Shown piece by piece: positions 8,964 through 20,902 of a stretch of DNA of 64,000 bases (the stretch's first letter is position 1; every line of letters starts with the position of its first letter). A program made the position numbers and the translations under genes. The notes beneath the pieces are model-generated. The model made no database searches, was not told the origin of the DNA, and was given only the letters and a program-made list of their open reading frames with translations. The stretch is from Psychrobacter sp. TAE2020 (lineage in GTDB: Bacteria > Pseudomonadota > Gammaproteobacteria > Pseudomonadales > Moraxellaceae), in NCBI RefSeq assembly GCF_018919485.1, contig NZ_JAHLMU010000001.1, positions 1,620,893 to 1,684,892 on the forward strand, in the 5' to 3' direction.

Positions 8964-10265
8964 ATGACTCAATCGATTACTACAGATATTGCTACTTATA
9001 TGCAAAGCGTCGGTAAACAAGCACGTGCTGCCTCTCGCGCCCTTGCCGCTGCTAATACTAGTCACAAAAATGCTGCATTGATAGCTATTCATGATCAATT
9101 AGTCACTGCTAAGTCAGAGATTCTGGCTGCTAATAAAACAGATATGGATAATGGGCAAAAGAATAATTTAGACGCCGCTCTTCTAGATCGCTTAGAGCTT
9201 AACGATGCTCGTTTTGCCGGTATGCTACAAGGCCTAAAAGATGTCTCGACTTTGCCTGATCCAATCGGTGAGGTCACTGATATGACTTTTCAGCCCTCAG
9301 GTATCCATCTAGGTAAGATGCGCGTGCCACTAGGGGTAGTGGGCATGATTTATGAGTCACGTCCAAACGTCACTTTAGAAGCAGCCTCTCTAGCCTTAAA
9401 ATCAGGTAATGCTATTATTCTACGTGGAGGCTCAGAAGCTTTTGAGTCTAATCAAGCGATTGCTAAATGTATTCATCAAGGTCTCAAAGCTGCTGACCTT
9501 CCTGAGCATAGCGTGCAAGTACTACAGACTACTGATCGTGCAGCCGTCGGCGAATTGATCACTATGACTGCCTATGTCGATGTGATAGTACCCCGTGGTG
9601 GTAAAGGTTTGATTGAACGTATCAGTCGCGATGCCAAAGTACCAGTCATCAAGCATTTAGATGGTAACTGTCATACTTATATCGACAGTGATGCCCAAGC
9701 CGAGATTGCGATAAAAGTTAGTGTTAATGCTAAGACCCATCGTTACGGTACTTGCAACACTATGGAGACTTTATTAGTAGATATAGCTGTCGCTGAAGAG
9801 CTGCTGCCTAAGATTGCTGAAGCGATTATTGCAGCGGACGAGGCGATGCAATTGCGTGTTGATGAGCAGTCATATGCTCTATTAAAAGACAATGCTAAGC
9901 TTGCTGGGCATCTATCGGCAGCAACCGCTGAAGATTGGGATACTGAATACCTTGCACCGATATTAGCGATCAAAATAGTTGCTGGCTTAGACGAAGCTAT
10001 TGAGCATATCAATACTCATGGTAGCCATCATACCGATGTCATCATCACTGATAACTATACTAAGTCACAGCGCTTTATTCGTGAAGTGGACTCAGCTAGT
10101 GTGATGATTAATGCTTCAAGCCGTTTCGCTGATGGCTTTGAATACGGTCTGGGGGCTGAGATTGGTATTTCTACCGATAAAATACATGCTCGTGGTCCTG
10201 TAGGTCTCGAAGGACTAACTTCACAAAAATGGATCGTTTATGGTCACGGCGAGACTCGTGCTTAG
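8964..10265 (+). CDS. proA: Glutamate-5-semialdehyde dehydrogenase (gamma-glutamyl phosphate reductase)
   Basis: 433 residues, close to the usual 415-420. Reduces gamma-glutamyl phosphate to glutamate semialdehyde with NADPH, the second step of proline synthesis. Seen: [30 protein letters not shown] and VPRGGKGLI. The catalytic cysteine region is [13 protein letters not shown] (Cys264), and the end contains [18 protein letters not shown] and [15 protein letters not shown]. proB is not adjacent. A hairpin terminator follows. As in many bacteria outside the Enterobacteria, proA stands alone. Confidence 0.97.
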   Translation: MTQSITTDIATYMQSVGKQARAASRALAAANTSHKNAALIAIHDQLVTAKSEILAANKTDMDNGQKNNLDAALLDRLELNDARFAGMLQGLKDVSTLPDPIGEVTDMTFQPSGIHLGKMRVPLGVVGMIYESRPNVTLEAASLALKSGNAIILRGGSEAFESNQAIAKCIHQGLKAADLPEHSVQVLQTTDRAAVGELITMTAYVDVIVPRGGKGLIERISRDAKVPVIKHLDGNCHTYIDSDAQAEIAIKVSVNAKTHRYGTCNTMETLLVDIAVAEELLPKIAEAIIAADEAMQLRVDEQSYALLKDNAKLAGHLSAATAEDWDTEYLAPILAIKIVAGLDEAIEHINTHGSHHTDVIITDNYTKSQRFIREVDSASVMINASSRFADGFEYGLGAEIGISTDKIHARGPVGLEGLTSQKWIVYGHGETRA

Positions 10266-10330
10266 TGACTTTTATAATGGCTAATCGCTTTTATAACCAT
10301 TAATGATATTCATCCTCTCGAACCACTAAA

Positions 10331-10357
10331 ACGTCAGTATTTTTGCTGGCGTTTTTT
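10331..10357 (+). terminator. Rho-independent terminator after proA
   Basis: ACGTCAG and CTGGCGT pair across a T-rich loop and are followed by six T, 66 bases past the proA stop. Confidence 0.75.
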
Positions 10358-10456
10358 ATGCTTACGAACCATCATTACTACTAGCTTTTGTTTTGTGAGT
10401 GTTAATGATGTTGTATATACTGCTTTAACATAGACAGTTATTAAGGCAGTGCAGTT

Positions 10457-11212
10457 ATGCAGAGTGGCGAAATTAAACACTGGAATCAAAGCCAAGGTTA
10501 TGGCTTTATCGATGTTAATAATCAACCCGAAGATGTATTCTTTCATATCAGTAAAGTGCGACTATCGCAGCCAATAACTGTAGGCCAACGGGTGTATTTC
10601 AATAGTGAACGCAATGCTAAAAACCAGCTACAAGCAACTGAAGTTACTTCCATTGCCTTAAGTATTGCTGAAAGCTCAGCATCAGATTCAACCAATCATT
10701 CACTAAAGCGTAACTCTAAAAAAGCTAATGCGAATCGTCATCACAACACTAATAACAACCGTGCTAACCCTAATAAAAAAAGTAAGTTATCGACTCTATT
10801 TAGTTTGATCGCCATTATTGCTGTGGCGGTTATTTATTTTGGCTTTAGTGCAGTGCAGCCTGAGTCAGTTTTAGAAGATGTAGCATCTAATAACTCTTCA
10901 TCTAGTACTTCTACAGTAGCGCCAGCCACTGCATCAAATGCCATTACGGGCGATAAGCAGATAGACAATACTATTGCCCTTATTCAACAAGGCGGGCCGT
11001 ATCCTTATCCTGATAAAGACGGCTCAACTTTTGGTAATCGTGAAAATAGGCTGCCTGCTGAAGCGCGAGGCTACTATCGGGAATATACTGTACCCACGCC
11101 CGGTGTATCTCATCGTGGCGCACGACGTATCGTTACTGGTGGCAATCCACCAACCGTCTATTATCTAACGCTCGATCACTACGACAGCTTTAGCCAACTT
11201 GAGGTAAATTGA
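10457..11212 (+). CDS. Cold-shock domain / TM / RNase Sa-type ribonuclease fusion
   Basis: 251 residues in three parts. Residues 1-68 are a cold-shock fold (GEIKHWNQSQGYGFIDVN, then DVFFHISKV), an RNA-binding OB domain. A basic Asn/Lys/Arg/His linker follows, then one membrane helix (about 115-135, LFSLIAIIAVAVIYFGF). Residues 165-251 match guanyl-specific ribonucleases such as RNase Sa: PYPYPDKDGSTFGNRE, YYREYTVPTPG, HRGARRIVTGG and LDHYDSF. The catalytic set is kept: Glu209, Arg220/Arg223/Arg224 and His241 correspond to Glu54, Arg65/68/69 and His85 of RNase Sa. The RNase Sa cysteine pair is absent. The charge pattern predicts CSD inside and RNase outside. The barstar gene starts one base after this stop, which supports an active RNase. 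Confidence 0.85.
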   Translation: MQSGEIKHWNQSQGYGFIDVNNQPEDVFFHISKVRLSQPITVGQRVYFNSERNAKNQLQATEVTSIALSIAESSASDSTNHSLKRNSKKANANRHHNTNNNRANPNKKSKLSTLFSLIAIIAVAVIYFGFSAVQPESVLEDVASNNSSSSTSTVAPATASNAITGDKQIDNTIALIQQGGPYPYPDKDGSTFGNRENRLPAEARGYYREYTVPTPGVSHRGARRIVTGGNPPTVYYLTLDHYDSFSQLEVN

Positions 11213-11213
11213 T

Positions 11214-11537
11214 ATGAGCCAAGCCATTTACTACATTGAACGGAATAGCGATGCGTATGACAGCATGCCTGAGCAAGCTGTCCCTATTATTATCGATAAT
11301 GAGCTGAATAAAGACACGCTATTAACGAGCGTGGCAAAAGCTTGCGATTTCCCCGCTTATTTCGGTCATAATTGGGATGCGCTATGGGACTCTCTAACGG
11401 ATAGTGACGTTAAATATTTACAGTTGGATTTAACCGATATAGAGAAGATTAATACCGAAGACTTTAATATGTTTAAAAGTATCATTGAAGATGCTTATAA
11501 TGATTTTGGTCAGCCGCAGTTGTGGGTTGTGAGCTGA
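11214..11537 (+). CDS. Barstar-family ribonuclease inhibitor
   Basis: 107 residues. The barstar fold is indicated by the IDNELNKDTLLTSVAKACDF segment, then the hallmark FPAYFGHNWDALWDSLTD, with the Asp-rich inhibitory helix, and a closing LWVVS strand. It is a cytoplasmic inhibitor that plugs the active site of barnase/RNase Sa-type enzymes. Its ATG begins one base after the stop of the CSD-ribonuclease gene, so the two are surely co-translated and this is the immunity partner. It presumably protects the cell while the ribonuclease domain is still in the cytoplasm. Confidence 0.92.
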   Translation: MSQAIYYIERNSDAYDSMPEQAVPIIIDNELNKDTLLTSVAKACDFPAYFGHNWDALWDSLTDSDVKYLQLDLTDIEKINTEDFNMFKSIIEDAYNDFGQPQLWVVS

Positions 11538-11581
11538 TACTCTTATTTAATGACGTAAGTAAATTGGCTGCTTTAGCGTAG

Positions 11582-11600
11582 GCTGGGTTTTTAACCCAGC
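11582..11600. terminator. Hairpin between barstar and TPR genes
   Basis: GCTGGGT and ACCCAGC form a perfect short hairpin in the gap between two convergent genes. There is no clear T-run, so terminator activity is uncertain. Confidence 0.4.
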
Positions 11601-11615
11601 ATTCAATGGCTAAAA

Positions 11616-12731
11616 TCACGAAATGCTGTCGCTTAACAAACTATTATGTAAAGAACAGCCAAATAATAAACAACCAAAAAACTCTCTACTAAACTCTGTT
11701 TTGATACTACTATCAGGCTTAGAAATGCTATCAGCTTCTAGTGTAATTATTCGATTGTTAATTATATTTTTTAGATATTCTATAGCTTCATTTTCCTCTT
11801 CAAATAAATCCAGCCTATTTTCTAGCCTATACTTTTCAGCATCAATTTTAGACTCAGACAAATATTTAATTTCATCGTCAAGCATAGCTTTTTTCATTCT
11901 ATACCATCTATCTTTATCAGCATTGTAGATGGCATACCATATCAATTCCCATGAGTCATCCATAGCACTCTCAGGAATTATTTCACACGCAATATCATAC
12001 ATTCCTGCTCTGGCGTAAAGGTTAGCAATATCTAAATTATCGTAGTGAGCATTTTTTTCTAACTGAATTAATAGCGTTACAGTTTTTTGAAGGTTTCCAA
12101 TAAGGATTTGTAGCCTAACCTGATTCAGTGAAATGTTATACTTTTTTTCATCTAGTATGGATTGTGAGATTGTATTCTTATTGGAATCTATTTTAATATC
12201 TTCAAGTTCTTGCAGAGCTTTAACAAAATATTTTGAAGCCTCTTGGTATTTATCAAGCATGACATAAGTGCAAGCGATATTATTAAATATATTAACAGGC
12301 AGCAGTTGATGTACCTTATGCTGCTCAGCTGACGCAGCATAAAACTTTTCGAGTGCTGTTAAACAGTATTCTATGACCGAATCATATTGATTTGCATGTT
12401 TATACAAATAGCTATCGTCTGTGTATCCAACGTCAAAGGTAAGCATTAGAATATAACTGGCATAAGGATAATAGGACTTAGGCTGTAAAAGTAAAGCTTG
12501 ACGCTGTAGCTCAAGACTTCTATTTTCATCTCCATATTCATGATATAGCCAAAATGCCAAGTTATGAGTATTCTCTATCGAAGGATTGGCTTGATAAGCT
12601 TCTTCTAAGTACTCTAAATCCTTATTGCCCTCTGGATTTTCGATATAGTGAAGCGCAATTTTCGCTAATAGCTTATCATCGTTAGGATGCTGTTCTAGCT
12701 GCTTGAGTAATTTATTGATGTCAGGCTTCAT
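11616..12731 (-). CDS. TPR-repeat protein of unknown function
   Basis: 371 residues, helical throughout, with tetratricopeptide-like units: PNDDKLLAKIALHYIENPEG, NTHNLAFWLYHEYGDENRSL, NIFNNIACTYVMLDKYQEAS and LDIANLYARAGMYDIACEII. There is no signal peptide and no enzyme motif, so it is likely a cytoplasmic protein-interaction scaffold. The gene is visibly more AT-rich than proA, leuE and glyA around it, as is common for accessory or transferred genes. The last 20 residues (FGCLLFGCSLHNSLLSDS) are Cys/Leu/Ser-rich and unlike the rest, perhaps a frame-shifted tail. It converges on the ribonuclease/barstar pair; any functional link is inference. Confidence 0.75.
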   Translation of the reverse strand: MKPDINKLLKQLEQHPNDDKLLAKIALHYIENPEGNKDLEYLEEAYQANPSIENTHNLAFWLYHEYGDENRSLELQRQALLLQPKSYYPYASYILMLTFDVGYTDDSYLYKHANQYDSVIEYCLTALEKFYAASAEQHKVHQLLPVNIFNNIACTYVMLDKYQEASKYFVKALQELEDIKIDSNKNTISQSILDEKKYNISLNQVRLQILIGNLQKTVTLLIQLEKNAHYDNLDIANLYARAGMYDIACEIIPESAMDDSWELIWYAIYNADKDRWYRMKKAMLDDEIKYLSESKIDAEKYRLENRLDLFEEENEAIEYLKNIINNRIITLEADSISKPDSSIKTEFSREFFGCLLFGCSLHNSLLSDSIS

Positions 12732-12951
12732 AAGGCTCTCTATGGTATTTTTATTATCCTGGTACTATTAGCTTGGAATTGCTTAGGTGAATTAAGCTTG
12801 ACCTAATCCACCTTACACCTTAAATCAACACTTCATCTTGATAGACAAATCAGAATAGACCTTATTAATTTAATTAGTTTAGCTTAGTCGTAGGGTGTCG
12901 CTCCGCGCACCAGTATAATTAGCCCTTTATTTTGAATGATGAAAATTATTT

Positions 12952-13608
12952 ATGTTCGGTATCACTGATCTTACTGCCTATATTATTGGCTCAATCATCA
13001 TTATCTTGCTGCCGGGTCCCAACAGTTTATACTGCCTATCAGTGTCAGCCGCACACGGCGCTAGAAAAGGCTATCGCACGGTAGCTGGTATATTTTTGGG
13101 TGATAGTATCTTGATACTAGTGACCGTCTTAGGAATGGGCAGCCTGCTAAAGCTCTACCCTGTTCTTTTCACCGCTATCAAATTATTGGGCGGATTATAC
13201 TTATCTTATTTGGGGATAAAACTGCTCATAAGTGGCTATCAAACCTTTCGTCATAAAGCTCAGATCGCTTACGCTAAACCAAAGCTAGTAACAGCGCCCA
13301 TTAGCCAAAACTTCTTTTATCGTGCGCTATTACTTAGCTTGACCAATCCTAAAGCCATATTGTTTTTCTTATCGTTTTTTGTGCAGTTCGTTGAGCCGAA
13401 TTACCCTCACCCCTTTTTATCTTTTTTAGTATTGGCCATTATTCTACAGCTCATTAGCTTTAGCTATTTGAGTGTCATGGTGTTTTCAGGTAAAAAACTC
13501 TCTCGAAAATTTAGCCAATCACCGACACTAATCATTATAAGTACTACTTTTACAGGCTTACTATTTATTGGCTTTGCCATGAACTTATGGTTAGCGCAGT
13601 TAAGTTAA
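12952..13608 (+). CDS. leuE: LysE/RhtB-family exporter, LeuE-like
   Basis: 218 residues and about six membrane helices. LeuE-type exporters move leucine and related amino acids out through the inner membrane. The family start LLPGPNSLYCLSVSAAHGAR and the LLLSLTNPKAILFFLSFFVQF block are very close to E. coli LeuE as I remember it, as is YLSYLGIKLLISG. The start ATG at 12952 lies after ATGATGAAAATT without a strong ribosome-binding site. It converges on glyA through a shared terminator. Exact substrate is inferred from similarity only. Confidence 0.85.
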   Translation: MFGITDLTAYIIGSIIIILLPGPNSLYCLSVSAAHGARKGYRTVAGIFLGDSILILVTVLGMGSLLKLYPVLFTAIKLLGGLYLSYLGIKLLISGYQTFRHKAQIAYAKPKLVTAPISQNFFYRALLLSLTNPKAILFFLSFFVQFVEPNYPHPFLSFLVLAIILQLISFSYLSVMVFSGKKLSRKFSQSPTLIIISTTFTGLLFIGFAMNLWLAQLS

Positions 13609-13660
13609 ATTATTTGCCTACAACAAACTCTCAGGCTTCGTTCTTAAATCGTAACCACAA

Positions 13661-13691
13661 AAAAACCGCCTAGCAAAAGCTAAGCGGTTTT
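13661..13691. terminator. Bidirectional terminator between leuE and glyA
   Basis: ACCGCCTAGC, AAAA and GCTAAGCGGT form a strong stem flanked by A-run and T-run, placed between the two convergent stops. Confidence 0.85.
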
Positions 13692-13712
13692 CATTTTTTA
13701 CAACGTTAAAAC

Positions 13713-14969
13713 TTACTGATTCTTAGCATAAACCGGTTTTTTCGTGCAGATTGCTTCGACTTTTGCACGCACTTCGGCTAGTACTTTTTCATCACCGCGC
13801 GCATCTAGCACGTCACACATCCAGCCTGCCAATTCTATTACGTCTGCTTCATCGAAGCCACGAGTGGTCACAGCGCCCGTACCGATACGAATACCAGAAG
13901 TCACGAACGGAGATTTTGGATCGTTAGGTACGGCGTTTTTATTAACCGTAATGTGCGCATCACCCAGCCATTTATCCGCTTCTTTACCAGTCATTTCTTG
14001 CTTAACTAAGCTGATAAGCATTAGATGGTTTTCAGTACCGCCAGAGATGATTTCATAGCCACGCTCTTGAATGACTGCCGCCATAGCTTTGGCGTTTTTG
14101 ATCACTTGCTGCTGATAAGTCTTAAAGTTATCTTCCAAAGCTTCTTTGAAGCAAATCGCTTTAGCAGCGATAACATGCATCAATGGGCCACCTTGGTTGC
14201 CTGGGAATACTGCTGAGTTGATTTTTTTAGCTAGCTTATCATCACGTGACATGATGATCCCTGAGCGTGGACCACGTAGAGTCTTATGGGTAGTACTAGT
14301 CACTACATCAGCGAAGGGTACTGGGTTAGGATAAGTACCCGTAGCGGCTAGACCAGCGATGTGTGCCATATCGACTAAGAAATAAGCGCCAACTTCGTCA
14401 GCAATATCACGAAAACGCTGCCAATCGACCACTTGTGAATACGCTGAAAAACCAGCAATAATCATTTTAGGCTTATGCTCACGCGCTAAGCGGTCAACTT
14501 GGTCATAATCGATAAGACCAGTTTCTTCAACTAAGCCATACTGCACAGCGTTATAGTTGATACCTGAGAAGTTGATGTGAGCGCCATGAGTCAAGTGACC
14601 ACCAGCGTCAAGGCTCATCCCTAAAATAGTATCATTGGCAGCAAGAAGCGCTAAAAATACTGCTGAGTTGGCTTGGCTGCCTGAGTGTGGCTGTACGTTG
14701 ACATATTCAGCACCGAACAACTCTTTTGCACGGTCAATAGCTAACTGCTCAACGATATCTACGTGCTCACAACCACCATAATAACGCTTGCCTGGATAGC
14801 CTTCTGCATATTTATTGGTAAGATCTGAACCTTGGGCTTCCATCACAGCTTGTGAGCAATAGTTCTCTGAAGCGATAAGCTCAATATGATTTTCTTGACG
14901 TACGCTTTCAGCTTCCATAGCAGCAGAAAGAGCTGGGTCATATTCTTTTATAGAGATATCTTTAAACAT
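13713..14969 (-). CDS. glyA: Serine hydroxymethyltransferase
   Basis: 418 residues, exactly family size. PLP enzyme that converts serine and tetrahydrofolate to glycine and 5,10-methylene-THF, the main one-carbon source. Seen: [56 protein letters not shown] and [12 protein letters not shown]. The PLP lysine is in [14 protein letters not shown] near residue 230, and GNQGGPLMH follows. Transcribed alone toward leuE. Confidence 0.98.
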   Translation of the reverse strand: MFKDISIKEYDPALSAAMEAESVRQENHIELIASENYCSQAVMEAQGSDLTNKYAEGYPGKRYYGGCEHVDIVEQLAIDRAKELFGAEYVNVQPHSGSQANSAVFLALLAANDTILGMSLDAGGHLTHGAHINFSGINYNAVQYGLVEETGLIDYDQVDRLAREHKPKMIIAGFSAYSQVVDWQRFRDIADEVGAYFLVDMAHIAGLAATGTYPNPVPFADVVTSTTHKTLRGPRSGIIMSRDDKLAKKINSAVFPGNQGGPLMHVIAAKAICFKEALEDNFKTYQQQVIKNAKAMAAVIQERGYEIISGGTENHLMLISLVKQEMTGKEADKWLGDAHITVNKNAVPNDPKSPFVTSGIRIGTGAVTTRGFDEADVIELAGWMCDVLDARGDEKVLAEVRAKVEAICTKKPVYAKNQ

Positions 14970-15352
14970 AGTTATGTCCTATATAGAGTATTTTTTATGA
15001 GAAATATTACTAGAGGGAAATATTAGACCAAAGGAGGCTTGCCGTACACAACAATACTGTTTATGCGCCGTTGCATATTGAATTTCGTTGTCGCACAAGT
15101 GTACCATGAAACCTTATTCTACCTACATAAAAAATCCTCAGCTTTGGCTGAGCAAAGTAACCAATAACCCCACAAATAATAGTGGCTAAACACTTCCTAT
15201 AACTGCCCTAGAATTTCAGTAGCTTATAGCGAAAGCCGTATGCTCATCGGCAATAGCTTTGTCAAATCACTCCAAGCGGCCACTTGCTCTAGCAAGCGCT
15301 CGATAACTGGCTAATTAACCGCAAAACCCTTATCAGTTGCTAGCATTTAGGC
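14970..15352. other. Intergenic region between ubiC and glyA
   Basis: 383 bases. It holds the likely ubiC terminator (15128-15152) and the glyA promoter region. No open frame of interest and no recognised riboswitch. Confidence 0.4.
15128..15152 (-). terminator. Hairpin downstream of ubiC
   Basis: On the minus strand CTCAGC, CAAA and GCTGAG are followed by GATTTTTT. It lies 200 bases past the ubiC stop, so it may terminate a long 3' leader. Confidence 0.5.
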
Positions 15353-15862
15353 TTATATAGCATTTAAGCTCTGACAAAACTCTGGTAAAAAAGTCTCACT
15401 GATTAGCACCTTGCGGCCATACCAATTGTAGCAAGTTTGCCGCTGCCAGCCCTGCTTAGTACTATCAATACTGCGCTGATTAGGCAAAGTGCGACTGCGC
15501 TTAAACAATACATATCCAATCGGCGTGCCTTTTAGTTGCTGTAGGCGTTTGGCTCGTCCTTGTAGACTCGACACTGGAAAAAGACTTTGTGCCCATACCC
15601 ATGCCTGCTCGCTATCGCCATATAACTGCACCTCACGCACCCATGCCATCATAGGGCGGTTTAGCGCTGAACCTTGTAAACCCAATTGGCGCTTTTGTAC
15701 TAACGACAAACGGCGATAGCCTTCAAACTGGCGTTGCACTCGTAGTGGCTGCCCTGCTTTGGCCTCTAGCATTGCCGTCAGCGATCCTTTAGCTTCGAGC
15801 CACGGTAACAGTTCTGCAGCTGGCTGGGTTATACAGGAAGAGGAGTTACTAAGCTGCGACAT
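15353..15862 (-). CDS. ubiC: Chorismate--pyruvate lyase
   Basis: 169 residues, the UbiC size. Splits chorismate into 4-hydroxybenzoate and pyruvate, the first committed step of ubiquinone synthesis. Seen: PWLEAKGSLTAMLEAKAG near the start, then WVREVQLYGDSEQAWVWAQS, LKGTPIGYVLFKR and a late LISETFLPEF. These follow the UbiC order, with the Arg of WVREV and the Glu near the end as active-site residues known from the family. ubiA is not adjacent. It begins 15 bases after the acyltransferase-like gene on the same strand and is probably co-transcribed with it. Confidence 0.9.
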   Translation of the reverse strand: MSQLSNSSSCITQPAAELLPWLEAKGSLTAMLEAKAGQPLRVQRQFEGYRRLSLVQKRQLGLQGSALNRPMMAWVREVQLYGDSEQAWVWAQSLFPVSSLQGRAKRLQQLKGTPIGYVLFKRSRTLPNQRSIDSTKQGWQRQTCYNWYGRKVLISETFLPEFCQSLNAI

Positions 15863-15877
15863 AATCAGATAAAGCCC

Positions 15878-17389
15878 TTAAGCATTACTATCGAATATGG
15901 GCATATTATCATTATTAAACGGCAAAGCTTCATGCGCCTGCTGTCTATACTGCGCCATACGTGAGCGATCTTCTTCACAGAAATTGGCTATTGCAGGGAT
16001 AAATCGCCAGTCAAAAATACGATGCAGCGAGTGGGTTTTGGTCGGTATAAAGCCACGAATAAGCTTATGCTCGCCTTGAGTACCTGGATCAAAATAGTTT
16101 AAGCCTTGCTCAATGGCAAACTCGATACCTTGGTAATAGCACAGCTCAAAATGCAAACTATCGTACTCACCAAGCGCACCCCAATAGCGGCCGTATAAAG
16201 TCGTCGCTCTATTATCTGCTGAGCTATCATCACTGCTAAATACATCCGGTACATCATATAAGAATAAGCTACTAGCAATAATCTCACCAGTGTTATCGAG
16301 CGCTTGCGCCAACATAAGATGCTCAGGCATGCTAGCCGCTAGTTGCATAAAGAAGTCAGCGCTCAAATAAGGCTGCTGGCCACGTACCGCATAAGTCATC
16401 ACGTAACAATGATAAAATACTTTCCAATCTTGGTCAGTGATCGCATCACCACATTTACGCACGCAAGTAATACCTTGTGCTGCCACTTTGCGCCGTTCAG
16501 CACGAATAGTTTTACGCTTTTTGGCGGTCAAGGTCATAATAAAGCCGTCAAAATCAGCAAAGGGCTGCTCGTTATCTAGCAAATTTTTATTTTGCCATAA
16601 AAACTGACAGCCTTGACGCTCTAAAACAGGAGTAGTAAAAGCATTGGAGTTTATCACCTCAGCATTTTCATCACTAGCATGACTATTATTATGACTATTG
16701 GCTAGCGCCTCAGCTATCTCACTGTCTGTCGAGGCGGCTAGCGCTGCCAGCTCAGGGGTCACAAACAAGCCATGCCAGCTCGATGCACCTACTTGCTGAG
16801 CGAGGTCATCAACCCCTGCCATAGCCGCTTCAATAATCTGAGTATTTAGGGTCTCGCCTTCTACTAGCCAAAAGCGCTGACCCGTAATAGGGGTATAAGG
16901 CGAACTAGTCACTAGACGCGGATAGTAATCGATACCATAACGGGCGTAAGCCTCAGCCCAAGCATAATCGAAAACGAACTCACCTTGATGATGGCCTTTA
17001 ACGAACACCGGCATTACCGCTACTGGCTGCATCAGGCTTTCATCAATGATTGCTTTATCAGAATCTTGACTGTTTAATTGATTGTTGTTGGTATTATTTT
17101 TATTAGCATCGCTGTTATTGGCATCAGGGTTATCAGTGTCGCTGTTACTGTCATAATTATAATTATCAGCGCCATTCTCGCCCTTACTGTCTGCCGCTGT
17201 TGTCCCAGCACGATACACTAATACAAAAATAGGTAACCAGCCAGCTTGCTCACCAATAGCATTAGTAGCCTGCAAGGCTTGCCAAAATGCAAAAGACATA
17301 AATGGGGTGTCAGGAGTCTGCCACTTAGCCCTATCTTGCCAGCTCATATCACCGACGAGTGCATACTGTAAACTCATAATGCTCACCAT
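15878..17389 (-). CDS. GNAT-fold acyltransferase, peptidogalycan-like (DUF482)
   Basis: 503 residues, longer than the usual 380-400. The family's conserved blocks are present: ARYGIDYYPRLVTSSPYTPI, KRKTIRAERRKVAAQGI, YGRYWGALGEYDSLHFELCY and GLNYFDPGTQGEHKLIRGF. These proteins have a FemAB/GNAT-like fold, and their substrate is not established. The extra length is mostly an Asn/Asp-rich low-complexity insert at about residues 55-105, coded by trinucleotide-like repeats, plus a Ser/Asn-rich stretch near residue 230. A shorter start at the second Met (MSLQYAL) is possible. Upstream partner of ubiC. Confidence 0.85.
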   Translation of the reverse strand: MVSIMSLQYALVGDMSWQDRAKWQTPDTPFMSFAFWQALQATNAIGEQAGWLPIFVLVYRAGTTAADSKGENGADNYNYDSNSDTDNPDANNSDANKNNTNNNQLNSQDSDKAIIDESLMQPVAVMPVFVKGHHQGEFVFDYAWAEAYARYGIDYYPRLVTSSPYTPITGQRFWLVEGETLNTQIIEAAMAGVDDLAQQVGASSWHGLFVTPELAALAASTDSEIAEALANSHNNSHASDENAEVINSNAFTTPVLERQGCQFLWQNKNLLDNEQPFADFDGFIMTLTAKKRKTIRAERRKVAAQGITCVRKCGDAITDQDWKVFYHCYVMTYAVRGQQPYLSADFFMQLAASMPEHLMLAQALDNTGEIIASSLFLYDVPDVFSSDDSSADNRATTLYGRYWGALGEYDSLHFELCYYQGIEFAIEQGLNYFDPGTQGEHKLIRGFIPTKTHSLHRIFDWRFIPAIANFCEEDRSRMAQYRQQAHEALPFNNDNMPIFDSNA

Positions 17390-17533
17390 TTATTTTGAAA
17401 GGTTTCTAGCGTAGCAAAATTTCAGCAAATTGCTGTCACGATTTGCAAAAATCATCTAGGTTTTTAGGCAAACTATAGGCAAGCTTAAGCTGGAAATTGA
17501 TTTATTATACTCAATACCCTTTAGGAGAGTACT

Positions 17534-17788
17534 ATGCTTATTTTTCTACGGAATCTATCTTTTGCGGTTACCAGAAGGCTAGTGCTATCACTGATCATTA
17601 GCTGTCTGACGCTTTTAAGTGCCTGCAACGGTCAAGAGATCAGTGGCGCGTCAACCTTAGGCAATAACAACGCTGCGCAAACCAATCCTGACAAGATTAA
17701 ACGTAATAGCATGGATGATCAAACGCAGAGTAATAACCATTTAGACAGTAATGTGCTCATTGAAAGTACCGATGCTGTTGATCCTTAA
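17534..17788 (+). CDS. Small lipoprotein of unknown function
   Basis: 84 residues. TTAGGAGAG is placed 5-6 bases before the ATG. The signal has two arginines (TRRLVLS) and a hydrophobic core ending in TLLSAC, with Cys31 as lipid anchor. The mature part of about 50 residues is polar and rich in Asn, Gln, Asp and Ser, without a recognisable domain. Followed by a hairpin at 17816-17836. Confidence 0.65.
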   Translation: MLIFLRNLSFAVTRRLVLSLIISCLTLLSACNGQEISGASTLGNNNAAQTNPDKIKRNSMDDQTQSNNHLDSNVLIESTDAVDP

Positions 17789-20504
<2,716 letters not shown>

Positions 20505-20902
20505 TTGCTTAATTGCAATCGCAGTTAAGTAATGAATAAGCTACAGGCACACTAAGCTGGATTAGGTTTTTTTATAACCGAAAACGGTGCAGAAAAAACC
20601 AAACTCGCCTTAGGATAGTTAAAGCTTTTATCTTAACAACACCTCAATAGTCTAAGACTATTGAGGTGTTTTTTATTGTCAAAATCAACAGCTTCAATTG
20701 ACAATTATTGAGGTCTGTCCTACTGTATGAACTTGCTTTATAGATATCTTTGATTCGGTAATAATAATAAACTGTCTTACCATTGTTATATACTAATGGC
20801 ACTGATACTAGTATTACTCTTAGCTATTCATAAGTAGGGGATTAGCTCACTAACTGACTAATTAATCGGCTAATAGACTAAACCACTTATATTATCTTTA
20901 AT
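20505..20902. other. Intergenic region between the two isocitrate dehydrogenase genes
   Basis: Contains the first gene's terminator (20638-20674) and then AT-rich DNA leading into a short inverted-repeat element. No open frame of note. The promoter of copy 2 is expected here. Confidence 0.4.
20638..20674 (+). terminator. Rho-independent terminator after isocitrate dehydrogenase copy 1
   Basis: A perfect stem AACACCTCAATAGTC / GACTATTGAGGTGTT with a T-run. Almost the same hairpin follows copy 2. Confidence 0.9.

Noticed and set aside
9095..9277. Minus-strand open frames inside proA (9095-9277, 9743-10012)
   Set aside because: They lie within a well-conserved gene on the other strand and their products have no recognisable features.
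10457..11212. Ordinary cold-shock protein
   Set aside because: The product is 251 residues with a membrane helix and a catalytic RNase Sa-type domain, unlike the usual 70-residue protein.
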